From RI-231 sp041394905 (GTDB taxonomy: Bacteria > Acidobacteriota > Terriglobia > Bryobacterales > UBA6623), in assembly GCA_041394905.1 (NCBI GenBank), contig JAWKHJ010000028.1:6399-70398 (forward strand): 64,000 bases of DNA, in the 5' to 3' direction. Of this stretch, positions 46,870 to 56,149 are shown in pieces; position 1 is the first letter of the stretch; each line of letters begins with the position of its first letter. Both the position numbers and the translations under genes were made by a program. Below the pieces are notes generated by a model, which worked only from the letters and a program-made list of their open reading frames with translations, had not been told where the DNA came from and made no database searches.

Positions 46870-49126
46870 CTAACGCAACTCTTCGAATGCAATATCCAGT
46901 ACCGGGCGCCGGTCTGCATCACGGAAATTGAAGTGCCACCACTCGAACGGATAAACCGTGAATCCTTGGGCTTCCATCGCCCTCCGCAGACGCTCCCGCA
47001 GCCACCTTTGGCGCGACGTTCCGCCCACGTAATCCGGATAGGCACGCGCCGAAAACTCGTCGTAGCCCGAGGGCATCTCCATCGGCCGCCCGGTCTTCAG
47101 GTCGTACATGGTCAGATCGACCGCCGCGCCCCGATTGTGTACGGAGCCGCGCTCCGGGTTGGCCACGAACGTCTTCATGTCGTCCGGCGTCGCGTCCCAG
47201 AACATCTTCGTGACGCTCCATGGGCGATAGGCGTCGTGGATCAGCAGCCCATAGCCGTCCGCCGCGAGCGACTGGTGCGCCCTGACTAGCGCTTCCGCCG
47301 GAGGCCGCTCCATGAAGGCGCGCGCCTGGGTGTAGAAGCGTTCGCGCATGAAGTTATTCGTCGTGGCGTAACGGATGTCGAGCTTCAGCCCTGGCTCGAG
47401 CGACACCAGCTCCACCAAATCCGACTCGAGCAGCCCCGGTGGTTGCGGCGGCGGAGTCGCCTTCTTCGCGTCCGCGCGCAGTTCGTCGATGGGCTTGACA
47501 GGCGTAATGTGGAACGTCTCACCGTCCTTCACGCCAGGGTCGCGCCGCGGAAACGCGATCCCCGCCGCGACTGCCGCCGTCACTTTGCCCTGCCCGTCTC
47601 GCTGGAAGACGATTCGTTCGTCGTGGTAGAGCCCGAAGTCCGGGAACGCCCATACGTCTTTTTCTACCTCGCTCAAGTCGTAGAGAAACACCCACTCGAT
47701 CAGGGCGCTCAGCCTCCCCTCGCGCTCCAGGATGAACAGCGTGTTGTGCGCCCAGCCATATTCGCCGATCAGCTCGCGCCACGCTTTGGGCGGGTCCGGC
47801 GGAATCGCATCCTCCACCCGGCGATACTCCGCGGCTCCGATCTTGACCGCGTCCTGCCCCAACTCGACCTTCGTTCCCGAAGTCAACCGGCCGTCCGTGC
47901 GGTACTCATCCCCAAAGCGCCGGATCTCGACGCGCGCATAGGGCGTCCCCTCATAGACAAGCTCGCCATCGCGCTCCAGCAGCCGGATCACGCCCTTCTC
48001 GCCCTCATACTTGCCGACCATGCGTTTCCGCGTAGTCTCGTCCACCGGCTCGGGACGTTCCCACTTCGGCGGCGCCTCGGCCGCCCGCCGGGCCAGCAGA
48101 GCGCGCAGAGCCTGGTCGGCGATCCGCGAGACCACGTCGTTCGTCACGTCCCGCGCAGCGGAGACCGCCACGCCCAGCTTGTCGTCCGGCAAGGCGGAGA
48201 ACTGCGTCGAGAAACCGTAGACCGCGCCCCCGTATGGCCAATCATCCGGCGTCCCTCGAACTGCGAAAGGGCAAAGCCGAGCCCGAATCGGGCATCGTCC
48301 GCGAACTGCGGCTCCAGCATCTGAGCAAACGTCGCCGGCTGCAAAACCGGCGCGCCGTCGCGAAAGATCGCCTGCAGCAGCTTCGCCTGGTCGCGCATCG
48401 GGGAGTAGAGGTTGCCGGCCGGCTCCAGCACATCGAACGTCGGCGCTGGGAACTCGCGTCCGTCGTAACTCCACATCAGCGCCAGGGGGATGCGCGGGCC
48501 CAGACGTTCCTCCCGCTGGAACGAGGAATCCAACATCCCCAGCCGCTCGAGAACCTCGGTTTGCATGTGTTCATGGAAGGGTTTGCGCGCCAGAACCTCC
48601 ACCACGCGGCCAACCGTCATCAATCCAGCGTTCGAATATTTGGTCTTCGAGCCCGGCTCGAGCACTTGCGGCGTATCTTTAAGACTCGTAACGACTTGCT
48701 CGATCGTGGGCTCCGTAGGGTCGAAGTAGTTGCCGACCGGCAGCTCGCGCACCAGCCCCGAGCGGTGGGCCATCAACTGGCGCAGCGTGATCTGCTTGCC
48801 GAAGTCCGGCAAATAGGTCGTCACGGGCGCGTCGAGATCGAGCATCCCGATCTCGGCAAACTGCATCACAGCGATGTCCGTGTAGAGCTTCGAGACCGAC
48901 CCAACCCGGTAGACAGCATCCTCGGGCGCTTCGCCAAAGTCCTCGGCGTAAACGATATCCTGCCCATCCACCAGCGCAATCGAGAGCGCCGGGATGCCCT
49001 TGTCCTCGATCTGATACTCGATCAGATCCTCGAGCGACGCAAACGGGGCTTCCGGCGGCGCGGACGCCCACACCCAGCAAGCAGAATGAGCAGAAGAAGC
49101 GGCAGCACGAACCATGGCGTGAGCAT
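46870..49126 (-). CDS. Lipoprotein fusing a class-C serine hydrolase to a VanX-type D-Ala-D-Ala dipeptidase (two frameshifts)
   Basis: Start 49126 gives MLTPWFVLPLLLLILLAGC, a lipoprotein leader; the frame changes near 49070. The beta-lactamase-like domain follows with SxxK in YRVGSVSKLYTD, a YxN in TKYSNAGLM and a late GHxGAVYGF motif reached after a second frame change near 48232. A linker of about 200 residues contains two short lipocalin-like beta segments. The C-terminal M15D domain has the zinc motif SVHNRGAAVDLTMYD and the catalytic FEWWHFN, as in VanX/DdpX. Both active sites look complete. It would act on D-Ala-containing peptides at the envelope. Confidence 0.82.
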
Positions 49127-49153
49127 ACCGCAGCCCTGACGAACCGCGGCTTG

Positions 49154-49538
49154 CTAGCCCGCCGCGTCCGCCATCATCTTCACGATCACGTCCTCGACCT
49201 CTCGCGCCGTTTGCGCCATCTCTTTTCGACTCGAAGCCCTTCATCAGCTCCGTCGGGAGAATCGTCGCCAGCTTCAGCCCGCCATCCGCCTCGTAGACGG
49301 AGATGCGGCACGGCAGCGCCGTCGAGACGCGCGGATCGGCTTCGAGGGCGCGCTTGGCCTGGTGCGGGTTGCAGACTTCGAAGATGCGCACTTGGCGATC
49401 CATCTCCACGCCCTTTTTCTGCATCGTCTGCTGCAGGTTGTGCACCGTCAGCACGCCGAACTTATTCTCGGCCGCCGACTCTTCGAGCGCCTTCGCGACC
49501 TCATCCATCGAACGTTGAGTTTTGACTTCGTAGACCAT
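49154..49538 (-). CDS. DUF302 domain protein (3' frameshift)
   Basis: The protein (MVYEVKTQRSMDEVAKALEE, FGVLTVHNLQQTMQKKGVEM, IFEVCNPHQAKRALEADPRV, CRISVYEADGGLKLATILP) has the DUF302 fold with its conserved N-P-x-x-A and Cys-containing strand. Near 49222 the frame changes and then reads EMAQTAREVEDVIVKMMADA to a stop at 49154. The result, about 128 residues, is the family's normal size. It ends 27 bp before the serine hydrolase-dipeptidase start on the same strand. Function unknown; links to sulphur or redox metabolism exist for the family. Confidence 0.8.
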
Positions 49539-49614
49539 TCACTTGGGTAGATTCGGCCAGCCGGCCATTCGCTTCACCAAAATTCCGCCGCTGCCCTACA
49601 ATCGGGTATCCGCC

Positions 49615-50848
49615 GTGGACCCTGAACGCCCATCTTGGTATCGCACCATCGCCCCCGGCATACTCCTGGCAGCCACCGGGGTCGGCGCCGGAGACCTGCT
49701 CACGTCGACATTGGCCGGGTCCGAAGCGGGCCTGGGCGTGCTGTGGTGCGTCGCCGTCGGCGCCTTGCTCAAATGGGCGCTCACCGAGGGTCTCGCGCGC
49801 TGGCAACTCTCCACCGGCACGACGCTGCTGGAAGGCTGGACCTGGAAGCTCGGCGGCTGGATTCGCTGGGTCTTCCTGGCCTACATCCTGATGTTCACCG
49901 TCATCGTAGGCCGTGCGCTCGCCAGCGCGTGCGGCGTCGCCGGGACGGGTTTCTTCCCGATCGGCGAACCTTCACAGTCCGTCTTCGTCTGGGGCGTCAT
50001 CCATTCGCTCGTGGGGATGGCGCTGGTGCTCTTCGGCAGCTTCGCGCTGTTCGAAGTCCTGATGTCGGTCCTGATCGGGCTGATGTTCGTCACCGTGGTG
50101 CTCACCGCCGTGGTCATCCAGCCGGACTGGGCTGCGATGGCCGCCGGGTTCGTGCCGTCCATCCCCGAGCAGGGCTCGCACTGGGTATTGGCGGTGCTTG
50201 GCGGCGTGGAGGAACCGTCACGCTGCTCTCCTACGGCTACTGGATTCGCGAGCAGGGCCGGCGCGAGCGCGGGATGCTCCCGGTCTGCCGCCTGGACCTA
50301 GCCGTAGGGAACGGCATGACGGCGCTGTTCGGCGTCGCGGTCATCATCATCGGCTCACGCTTACAGCTCGGCCAAGAGGGCTCCATGCTGGCGCTGGTCA
50401 TGGCCGATCAGCTGGCCGCCGCCATCGGACCGGCCGGGCGCTGGATCTTCCTACTGGGCTTTTGGGGCGCGGTGTTCTCCAGCTTGCTCGGCGTCTGGCA
50501 GAGCATTCCCTACCTGGTCGCGGACTTCTTCGACCTGCAATCCGGCGCCAAACCTGGCATTCGTCGCAACGTCGACCTGCGCAAGAGCAAGGCCTACCGC
50601 GGCTACGTCGTGCTCATCGCCATCGTGCCGCTGTTCTTCCTGGGCTCGAGCGTGCGCTCCATCCAGCTCGTCTACGGCGTCTTTGGCGCGCTCTTCCTTC
50701 CCCGATGGCCTTCACCCTGCTGCTGATGAACAACCGCAAGCGCTGGGTCGGCTCTGACTTCACCAGCCCGGTATGGATCAACGCCGTCCTCGCCGGGGCC
50801 CTCGCGCTGTTTGCCTACCTGGGTTGGGGCGAGCTCACCGGCGGCTGA
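49615..50848 (+). CDS. Nramp-family-like transporter lacking canonical metal motifs (two frameshifts)
   Basis: A GTG at 49615 starts VDPERPSWYRTIAPGILLAA. About eleven TM segments follow. The first helix holds TGVGAGDLLTSTLAGSEAG where Nramp proteins have DPGN, and the sixth (GGTVTLLSYGYWIREQG, reached after a frame change near 50212) lacks the usual MPH. Later helices are typical (GFWGAVFSSLLGVWQSIPYL). A second frame change near 50698 gives LPMAFTLLLMNNRKRW and the stop at 50848. Overall it is Nramp-like, but the substrate may not be a divalent metal. The 3' end overlaps the convergent DUF3592 gene by 34 bp. Confidence 0.75.
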
Positions 50849-51337
50849 GCCGGCTTCCAGAACAACCACACCGCCCCGCCCAGCGACACAAACGCCAATC
50901 CTCCGAGGACCCAATTCCAAAACTCCGCCCACGAAAGCGGATGCACGATCTGGCTGACGCTCGGATCCGACGGCAGGTACCGTATCGGAGCCGTCTGCCC
51001 CACGGGCTGCGTCGGGCGGATCAAGTCGAAGTCCGGGAATAGCTTCAGCGACTTCGTAAAAGTCAACCGCGTCGCGCCCTCTGTACCTCGCCTTGCGCGG
51101 AGCTCTGAAAGGTGTACTCGAGCAGGAAGGCCGAAACGTTGCGCGGTGACCGAGCTGGGCCTGATTGCGGTCGCGCGGCAACCGCAACCTTCCCCGCTCC
51201 ATTCACTGACGTGATGCGCCCTTCTGCATCTGCTCGCTACCGAACAGCAAACGCAACGAGGTCCGCTCACGCCAACCAACGATCCCCCAGATCAGGAACC
51301 CGAACAGCAGAAACAAGACCCCGATGAGCCGAAACAT
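50815..51337 (-). CDS. DUF3592-like membrane protein (frameshifted)
   Basis: Start 51337 gives MFRLIGVLFLLFGFLIWGIV, a TM anchor, followed by a frame-broken middle (FLLEYTF in one frame) and RLTFTKSLKLFPDFDLIRPT, VGQTAPIRYLPSDPSVSQIV, then a second TM (LGGLAFVSLGGAVWLFW). TM - small beta domain with GQ-x-P-I-x-Y-LPxDP - TM is the DUF3592 pattern. At least two shifts (about 51205 and 51100) are needed. Function unknown. Confidence 0.65.
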
Positions 51338-51419
51338 CGCAGCAGCGATCCGCCCCGAGAGGGGCGGCGCAGGAAACAGCCCGCATGAAATGCGGGGAAA
51401 ACCAGCGCGCAGCCAAGCC

Positions 51420-52568
51420 CTACGCCAAGTCAATCCGCTTCACGCGAATTTTCTCGTCGTCGAACACGCCCAGCCCAAAATTCCCGGCCAGCTCGATGTG
51501 CTCCACCTGGCCGTTGAGCCAGCGCGAATCCTCGTCCGGCTTCATCAGCGCAATGGGCAGACGGCCCACCTCCACGCGCTTGGCGTCGATCGCCTTCCAG
51601 CCCACCTTGTCCATCGCCACCGGGTCGGTCGCGAAATACATCGTGCGGTGCGGCCAAGTGTACTTCTGCACCGTGGTCCCAGGGCCGCCGTGGTAGGCCG
51701 CCTTCACGCCGTCCAGGATGTTCAGCACAACCTTCTCGCGAATGATCGGCAGGTCCACAACTGCGGGAATATACAACCCGCAAGCGTTCGCGGTCGTCGA
51801 AGCGTGGCTGCGGCTCACGTTGTTCGTGAAGCCGTGTGACATGTTCTTGAGGGCCATCGTCACGCCCGCCGACTGGTGATGCTTCAGCAGCGGGATGTTG
51901 ATGATCTTGTTCACTTCCTTCGTCACGAACTTCGCCACGTAGGAGCGCCGCAGGTGCGGATCGTCAATCTTGTACTCGCTCAGGTAAGCCGGGTGGATCA
52001 GCGGCATCTCCATGTAGACGTCCGGATCGTAGCCGTCCATGTCGAGCTGAATCTTGGGGCTAACCGGCGAACCGGAAGTCCAGCGCACGCCCTCGGGCAG
52101 CCAGGCCGGGAAGCCTGCCGCCTGAAACTCCTGGCCGTAGCGGTCATACGCCACGATGTCCTTCTTCGGAATGCCCACTCGCTCGAGCCGCGCGATGATC
52201 GCCCGCGTCAACTCCGGAGACGAGATCACCGCCGGCCGGCCCACCGGGTTGAGCTTGATGCCCACCACGTCGCCCGGCTCCACGAACTCACGCCACGCCT
52301 CTTCCACCGATGGCGCGTGCGTCAGTTCCATCATGCCCTTGTCGAGCATCTGCTCGAGCGGCTCGGCCTGGAACGTGTCGTCGATGATGCTGCCCGAGTG
52401 GTAGACCTCGACCACCCGGCCCGGATAGGGACCTGGAATCCCTAGTTTCTTCGCGGAAGAAGACGCCGAAGCCGCCGCCGAAGCGCTCGCCTCCTCCGCC
52501 TTCTTCGAACAAGCCGCGGCCGCCGCGGCTACCGTGGCTGCCAGAAACCCTCTTCGATCGAATGACAT
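51420..52568 (-). CDS. DUF362 domain protein with Tat/lipoprotein-like leader
   Basis: The 382-residue product starts MSFDRRGFLAATVAAAAAAC, a twin-arginine leader with a possible lipobox Cys, then an Ala/Ser linker. The DUF362 core shows VVGIKLNPVGRPAVISSPEL, IINIPLLKHHQSAGVTMALK, NMSHGFTN and MYFATDPVAMDKVGWKAID. DUF362 proteins often accompany Fe-S or corrinoid enzymes; no CxxC clusters are seen here. The frame open upstream of 52568 is not coding-like. Role unknown. Confidence 0.85.
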   Translation of the reverse strand: MSFDRRGFLAATVAAAAAACSKKAEEASASAAASASSSAKKLGIPGPYPGRVVEVYHSGSIIDDTFQAEPLEQMLDKGMMELTHAPSVEEAWREFVEPGDVVGIKLNPVGRPAVISSPELTRAIIARLERVGIPKKDIVAYDRYGQEFQAAGFPAWLPEGVRWTSGSPVSPKIQLDMDGYDPDVYMEMPLIHPAYLSEYKIDDPHLRRSYVAKFVTKEVNKIINIPLLKHHQSAGVTMALKNMSHGFTNNVSRSHASTTANACGLYIPAVVDLPIIREKVVLNILDGVKAAYHGGPGTTVQKYTWPHRTMYFATDPVAMDKVGWKAIDAKRVEVGRLPIALMKPDEDSRWLNGQVEHIELAGNFGLGVFDDEKIRVKRIDLA

Positions 52569-52612
52569 CGCGCAGGCCCTCCGCGGAGTATTGTAGCGCC
52601 GCTGGGCCCCCT

Positions 52613-53544
52613 CTAGGCCAACGCCCCGCTGCGATGCAGGGACTCCACGTGATAGTCGAACCAAATATCGGCGTAGCGCGCGATCATCTCGGTGCGTTTG
52701 TGCGCCAGCCCTTCGATCTCCATGTAGGTATGATCGACGCCCGCGTCCACCAACGCCTGGTGATACTCGCGCACGGTCGGCAGGTGCCCGTCGTCCTTCG
52801 TGCCGCACCAAACCTGGATGCGCATCTGCTTGATCTTGTCGAGGTTCTTCTCGATCAGCAGGAAGACGTCATTGTCGATGTAGTTCTGCTTGTTCGGCCC
52901 GAGGTAGAAGTTCGGATAGACCTCAGGCTTCGAGGGATCGTAGTTCTGCGACGTATGCGGCACATTGCCCGCCTGATTGAACAGCGAGCAGAACATCTCC
53001 GGGTACTTCATGGCCAGTCGCGTCGAGCCGCGCCCACCCATCGAAAAGCCTTCGATGCAGCGCCCGGCGCGTTCGGGGATCGTCCGAAACTGGGCGTCGA
53101 TGAGCGGGATGAATTCCCGGATCGTCATCGTCTCCGCCGGCCACTTGCCGTCGTAGCTGTCCTTGTAGAAGGTCGTCTTGCCGCCGTTCGGCATGGCCAG
53201 AATCATCTCCGGCAACTTCCCTGCTGGATGCCCTTCTCGAGCAGCGCCGCCTCTTCGAAGCCGTGCAACTCGTTGCCGCCGGCGCCGTGCAGGTTGTAGA
53301 TCACCGGGTAGCGGCGGCCGGGCGAGCGGTCATAGCTCGGCGGCAGATAGACGCAGTAGCCGACCTCCTTGCCCAGCGCCTTCGAGCGGTACGTGCGATG
53401 CGAGACGCCGGTTGGCAACTGCCCCGGCTTCGGTTCGTTCACCCACTTCGTCTCGAGCAGGCGCACCAGCGCCGGGTCACGGTTGTCGCTTTGCGCAGCC
53501 AGCGGCGCGGCGGCGGCAAGAGCGAGGAAGTCGCGTCGATGCAT
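52613..53544 (-). CDS. Secreted alpha/beta-hydrolase esterase (D-like/Esterase family, one frameshift)
   Basis: Start 53544 gives the Tat-like leader MHRRDFLALAAAAPLAAQ. Domain start: LGKEVGYCVYLPPSYDRSPG, RYPVIYNLHGAGGNELHGFE. A frame change near 53215 leads to MPEMILAMPNGGKTTFYKDS and the nucleophile elbow CIEGFSMGGRGSTRLA (G-F-S-M-G), with acid and base near WCGTKDDGHLPTVREYHQAL and a C-terminal His region. This is the feruloyl-esterase/esterase-D fold. It probably removes acyl groups from plant or exopolymer sugars in the periplasm. Confidence 0.82.
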
Positions 53545-53555
53545 CGCGCACTAGG

Positions 53556-54635
53556 TTAGCGGAGCCAGCTATCCAAATGCTGCTCCACAAACGGATCGTC
53601 ATTCAAATGTGGATACGCGGCGTAAACCCGGTCAATCTCCTCGGATTGTCCGCGCGACAGGCCCTCTTTGGGATTCAGGCACCAGATGCCTTCGAGCAGA
53701 CGCTGGCGGCGCAACACCTCGTGGATGCCTGCAATACAACCCGCGAAGCTGTTCGCTGTGTCGAAGAACGCGGCGTTCGCGTCCGTTACCTGGTTCGAAA
53801 GACGCAGGTATGGAATCGGAATCGGCAACTTCTGCGAGACCACCCTGTGCGCTTCGTGCAAGTGCTCGATCGCCCGGCGCGTCCACACCGCCCAATGTCC
53901 CAGCAGGCCGCCGGTGATGCGCGCTTCCTGCTTCTTGTGCTTCTCGTCGAAGCGGTAGACGTTCACCAGATCGAGCAGGATGTTGTCGTCGTTGCCGGTG
54001 TAGAGCGCGATGTCATTCAGGCGGCCGGCCTCGGCGACGGCGCGCACCACGTCGAGCGTCTGGTAGCGGTTGAACGGCGCCATCTTGATCGCAACGACAT
54101 TTTCGATCTCGGCGAACTCACGCCAGAACTCGTACGGCAGAATGCGTCCACCCACCGACGGCTGCAGGTAGAAGCCGAAGACCGGGATGACCTCGGCCAC
54201 GGCGCGGGCGTGTTCGAGCAGCTTAGCCACCGGCGCCTTGGCCATTGCGCCCAAGCTCAGCAGACCGGCGTCATAGCCCAAGTCCACAGCCAGCTTCGCC
54301 TCCGCCGTCGCCTGCGCGGTCTGGCCACAGATGCCGGCCGTGCGAATGACAGGCGGCTTGCCCCTACCTTCGAACTCCCGTGAGGTTTCCGCGGCGAGCT
54401 CGAGCACGGGACGCAATAATCCGACTTCTTTGTCTCTTATTTCAAACTGCGTTGTGTGGACGCCCACCGCGACGCCGCCCGAACCGGCGGACAGGTAGTA
54501 GCGCGTCAGCGCCCGCTGACGACGCTCGTCCAGCTTGCGGTTGCGGTCCAACGCCAACGGATGCGCCGGGATCACGCACCCTTCCTGAAGTCTCTTGCGA
54601 ACTTTCGCCTTTAGCTTTGGCATCGAACTGTCCAT
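53556..54635 (-). CDS. Dihydrodipicolinate synthase/N-acetylneuraminate lyase family protein
   Basis: The 359-residue protein is longer than DapA (about 290). It has AGSGGVAVGVHTTQFEIR where DapA has the GTTGE loop, VIPVFGFYLQPSVGGRIL with the catalytic Tyr region, and VVAIKMAPFNRYQTLDVVRA with the Schiff-base Lys. It belongs to the class-I pyruvate-aldolase superfamily but is probably not lysine biosynthetic, given the extended C-terminus (HEVLRRQRLLEGIWCLNPKE). It ends 11 bp upstream of the esterase start. A sugar-acid aldolase role is possible. Confidence 0.8.
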   Translation of the reverse strand: MDSSMPKLKAKVRKRLQEGCVIPAHPLALDRNRKLDERRQRALTRYYLSAGSGGVAVGVHTTQFEIRDKEVGLLRPVLELAAETSREFEGRGKPPVIRTAGICGQTAQATAEAKLAVDLGYDAGLLSLGAMAKAPVAKLLEHARAVAEVIPVFGFYLQPSVGGRILPYEFWREFAEIENVVAIKMAPFNRYQTLDVVRAVAEAGRLNDIALYTGNDDNILLDLVNVYRFDEKHKKQEARITGGLLGHWAVWTRRAIEHLHEAHRVVSQKLPIPIPYLRLSNQVTDANAAFFDTANSFAGCIAGIHEVLRRQRLLEGIWCLNPKEGLSRGQSEEIDRVYAAYPHLNDDPFVEQHLDSWLR

Positions 54636-54683
54636 TCTAAGCTTTGACCCGCCCCTAGCGTCTGCCCGACAATAGTCCCACCG

Positions 54684-55397
54684 ATGCGTATTGCGCTAAC
54701 CCTCCTCTTCGCCGCCGCCCTCGGCGCGCAAACCCTGCCCGAGTACCGCGCTGGGCGCACGCTCGACCCGATCAAGGTCGACGGCCGCCTCGACGAATTC
54801 ACCTGGGCCGCGCTGCCGCGCCTAGGCCAATTCCACAACATTCGCGGCGGAGACGTGCCGCTCACCCAGTCCGCCATCGCCTGGGACGAGCGCAACCTCT
54901 ACGCGGTGTTCGTTTGCGCCGACCGCGATCCCTGGGGCGACATGATGCAGCGCGACGCGCACCTTTGGGACCAAGAAGTCGTGGAGGTCTTTCTCGACCC
55001 GGACGCCGACGGCAAGAACTACCCCGAGCTCGAAGTGAGCCCGCACAACATCGTTGTCGACCTGCTCATCCCCGCCCCTGGCGCCATTTCGGCCGACGAG
55101 GCGGCCAAGTGGGACATCAAGGGTTTGCAAACCGCCGTGGCGAAAAGCGCGGCCGGCTGGACGGTTGAGATGGCCATCCCGTGGGCGTCGCTCAAAGAGG
55201 CCGGCGTGAAGGGACCGCCCAAGCCCGGCGACCGCTGGCGTGTGGGTATGTACCGCATCGAGCGGCCCGATGGCCTGGCGGCGTACAAGAAGGGCTCCAA
55301 GATGGAGAAATCGCAATTCCTCGCCTGGGCGCCGACGAAGAAGAGCTTCCACGAACCAGACAAGTTCGGCTGGGTCGAATGGGTACTTGTGCCCTGA
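54684..55397 (+). CDS. Exported carbohydrate-binding family 9-like protein
   Basis: The 237-residue product has signal peptide MRIALTLLFAAALGAQ, then IKVDGRLDEFTWAALPRLGQ, AIAWDERNLYAVFVCADRDP, WDQEVVEVFLDPDADGKNY, WTVEMAIPWASL and DRWRVGMYRIERPDG. These are the strands of the CBM9-like (DOMON-related) domain. It consists of the domain alone, so it is probably a periplasmic sugar-binding protein or part of a larger assembly. The gene is divergent from the DapA-like gene. Confidence 0.83.
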   Translation: MRIALTLLFAAALGAQTLPEYRAGRTLDPIKVDGRLDEFTWAALPRLGQFHNIRGGDVPLTQSAIAWDERNLYAVFVCADRDPWGDMMQRDAHLWDQEVVEVFLDPDADGKNYPELEVSPHNIVVDLLIPAPGAISADEAAKWDIKGLQTAVAKSAAGWTVEMAIPWASLKEAGVKGPPKPGDRWRVGMYRIERPDGLAAYKKGSKMEKSQFLAWAPTKKSFHEPDKFGWVEWVLVP

Positions 55398-55404
55398 CCT
55401 AAAG

Positions 55405-56145
55405 TCAACGACCGATCGACAACCGCTCGGCCAGCGCCGGCGGCAGTCCTGCTTCGAAGATCTTCTTCTGGCAGGCGGCCACGTCATACGGGCAGCGCCG
55501 GTACACGACTTCGCGGGTCTCGGAATCGTATAGCGCGTATCCGGATTCCCACTCCAAGTCTCGAGGCTGCCCCACCGACCCGGGATTGACCAGAGCCGTA
55601 TCGCCGGGCCGCAACCGTACGCCGTGCTTCTCCGTTTCATCCGGCGCTTCCCCGCCCTTGCCGTCCTCGGACGAGCGCAGGAAGAATCCGCCTTGCACAT
55701 GCGTGTGCCCGAAGAACACCAACCGCCCCAGCACATGCGGGAACTGGCTGGCCGCATCCTGCGCGTCGATCAGGTATTCGTCTTCGTCGAGCACCGATCC
55801 ATGGGCGATCACGAAATCGCCGAGATCGGACGGTCCCACGGGCAACTCACGCAGCCACTTGCGGTTGTCGTCGCTGAGCTCTTCGTAAGTCCACTCGACG
55901 GCGAAGCGCGCGACCGGGTTGAACAACACCGGTTCTTCCAGCCCACAACACGCCTTGTCATGGTTGCCACGAATGATCGCCGCGGCGTTTTCGCGCACCC
56001 ATTCGCAAACCGCGTTCGGGTCCGCGCCATAGCCGACAACGTCGCCTAGGCACACGACGCTGTCGTATTGCCCTTCGGCGTCACGGACGACCGCCTGTAG
56101 CGCTTCCAGGTTGGCGTGGATGTCGCTGATGATCAATCGACGCAT
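55405..56145 (-). CDS. Metallophosphoesterase of the YfcE/DUF2 type
   Basis: The 246-residue protein shows all metallophosphoesterase ligands: MRRLIISDIHANLEALQAV (DxH), VVCLGDVVGYGADPN (GDxxG), IIRGNHDKA (GNHD), FVIAHGS, LVFFGHTHVQGGFF (GHTH) and NPGSVGQPRDL. It is the family of small calcineurin-like phosphodiesterases. It lies 4 bp after a second metallophosphoesterase gene, forming a two-gene unit. The substrate is unknown. Confidence 0.88.
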   Translation of the reverse strand: MRRLIISDIHANLEALQAVVRDAEGQYDSVVCLGDVVGYGADPNAVCEWVRENAAAIIRGNHDKACCGLEEPVLFNPVARFAVEWTYEELSDDNRKWLRELPVGPSDLGDFVIAHGSVLDEDEYLIDAQDAASQFPHVLGRLVFFGHTHVQGGFFLRSSEDGKGGEAPDETEKHGVRLRPGDTALVNPGSVGQPRDLEWESGYALYDSETREVVYRRCPYDVAACQKKIFEAGLPPALAERLSIGR

Positions 56146-56149
56146 GCGC

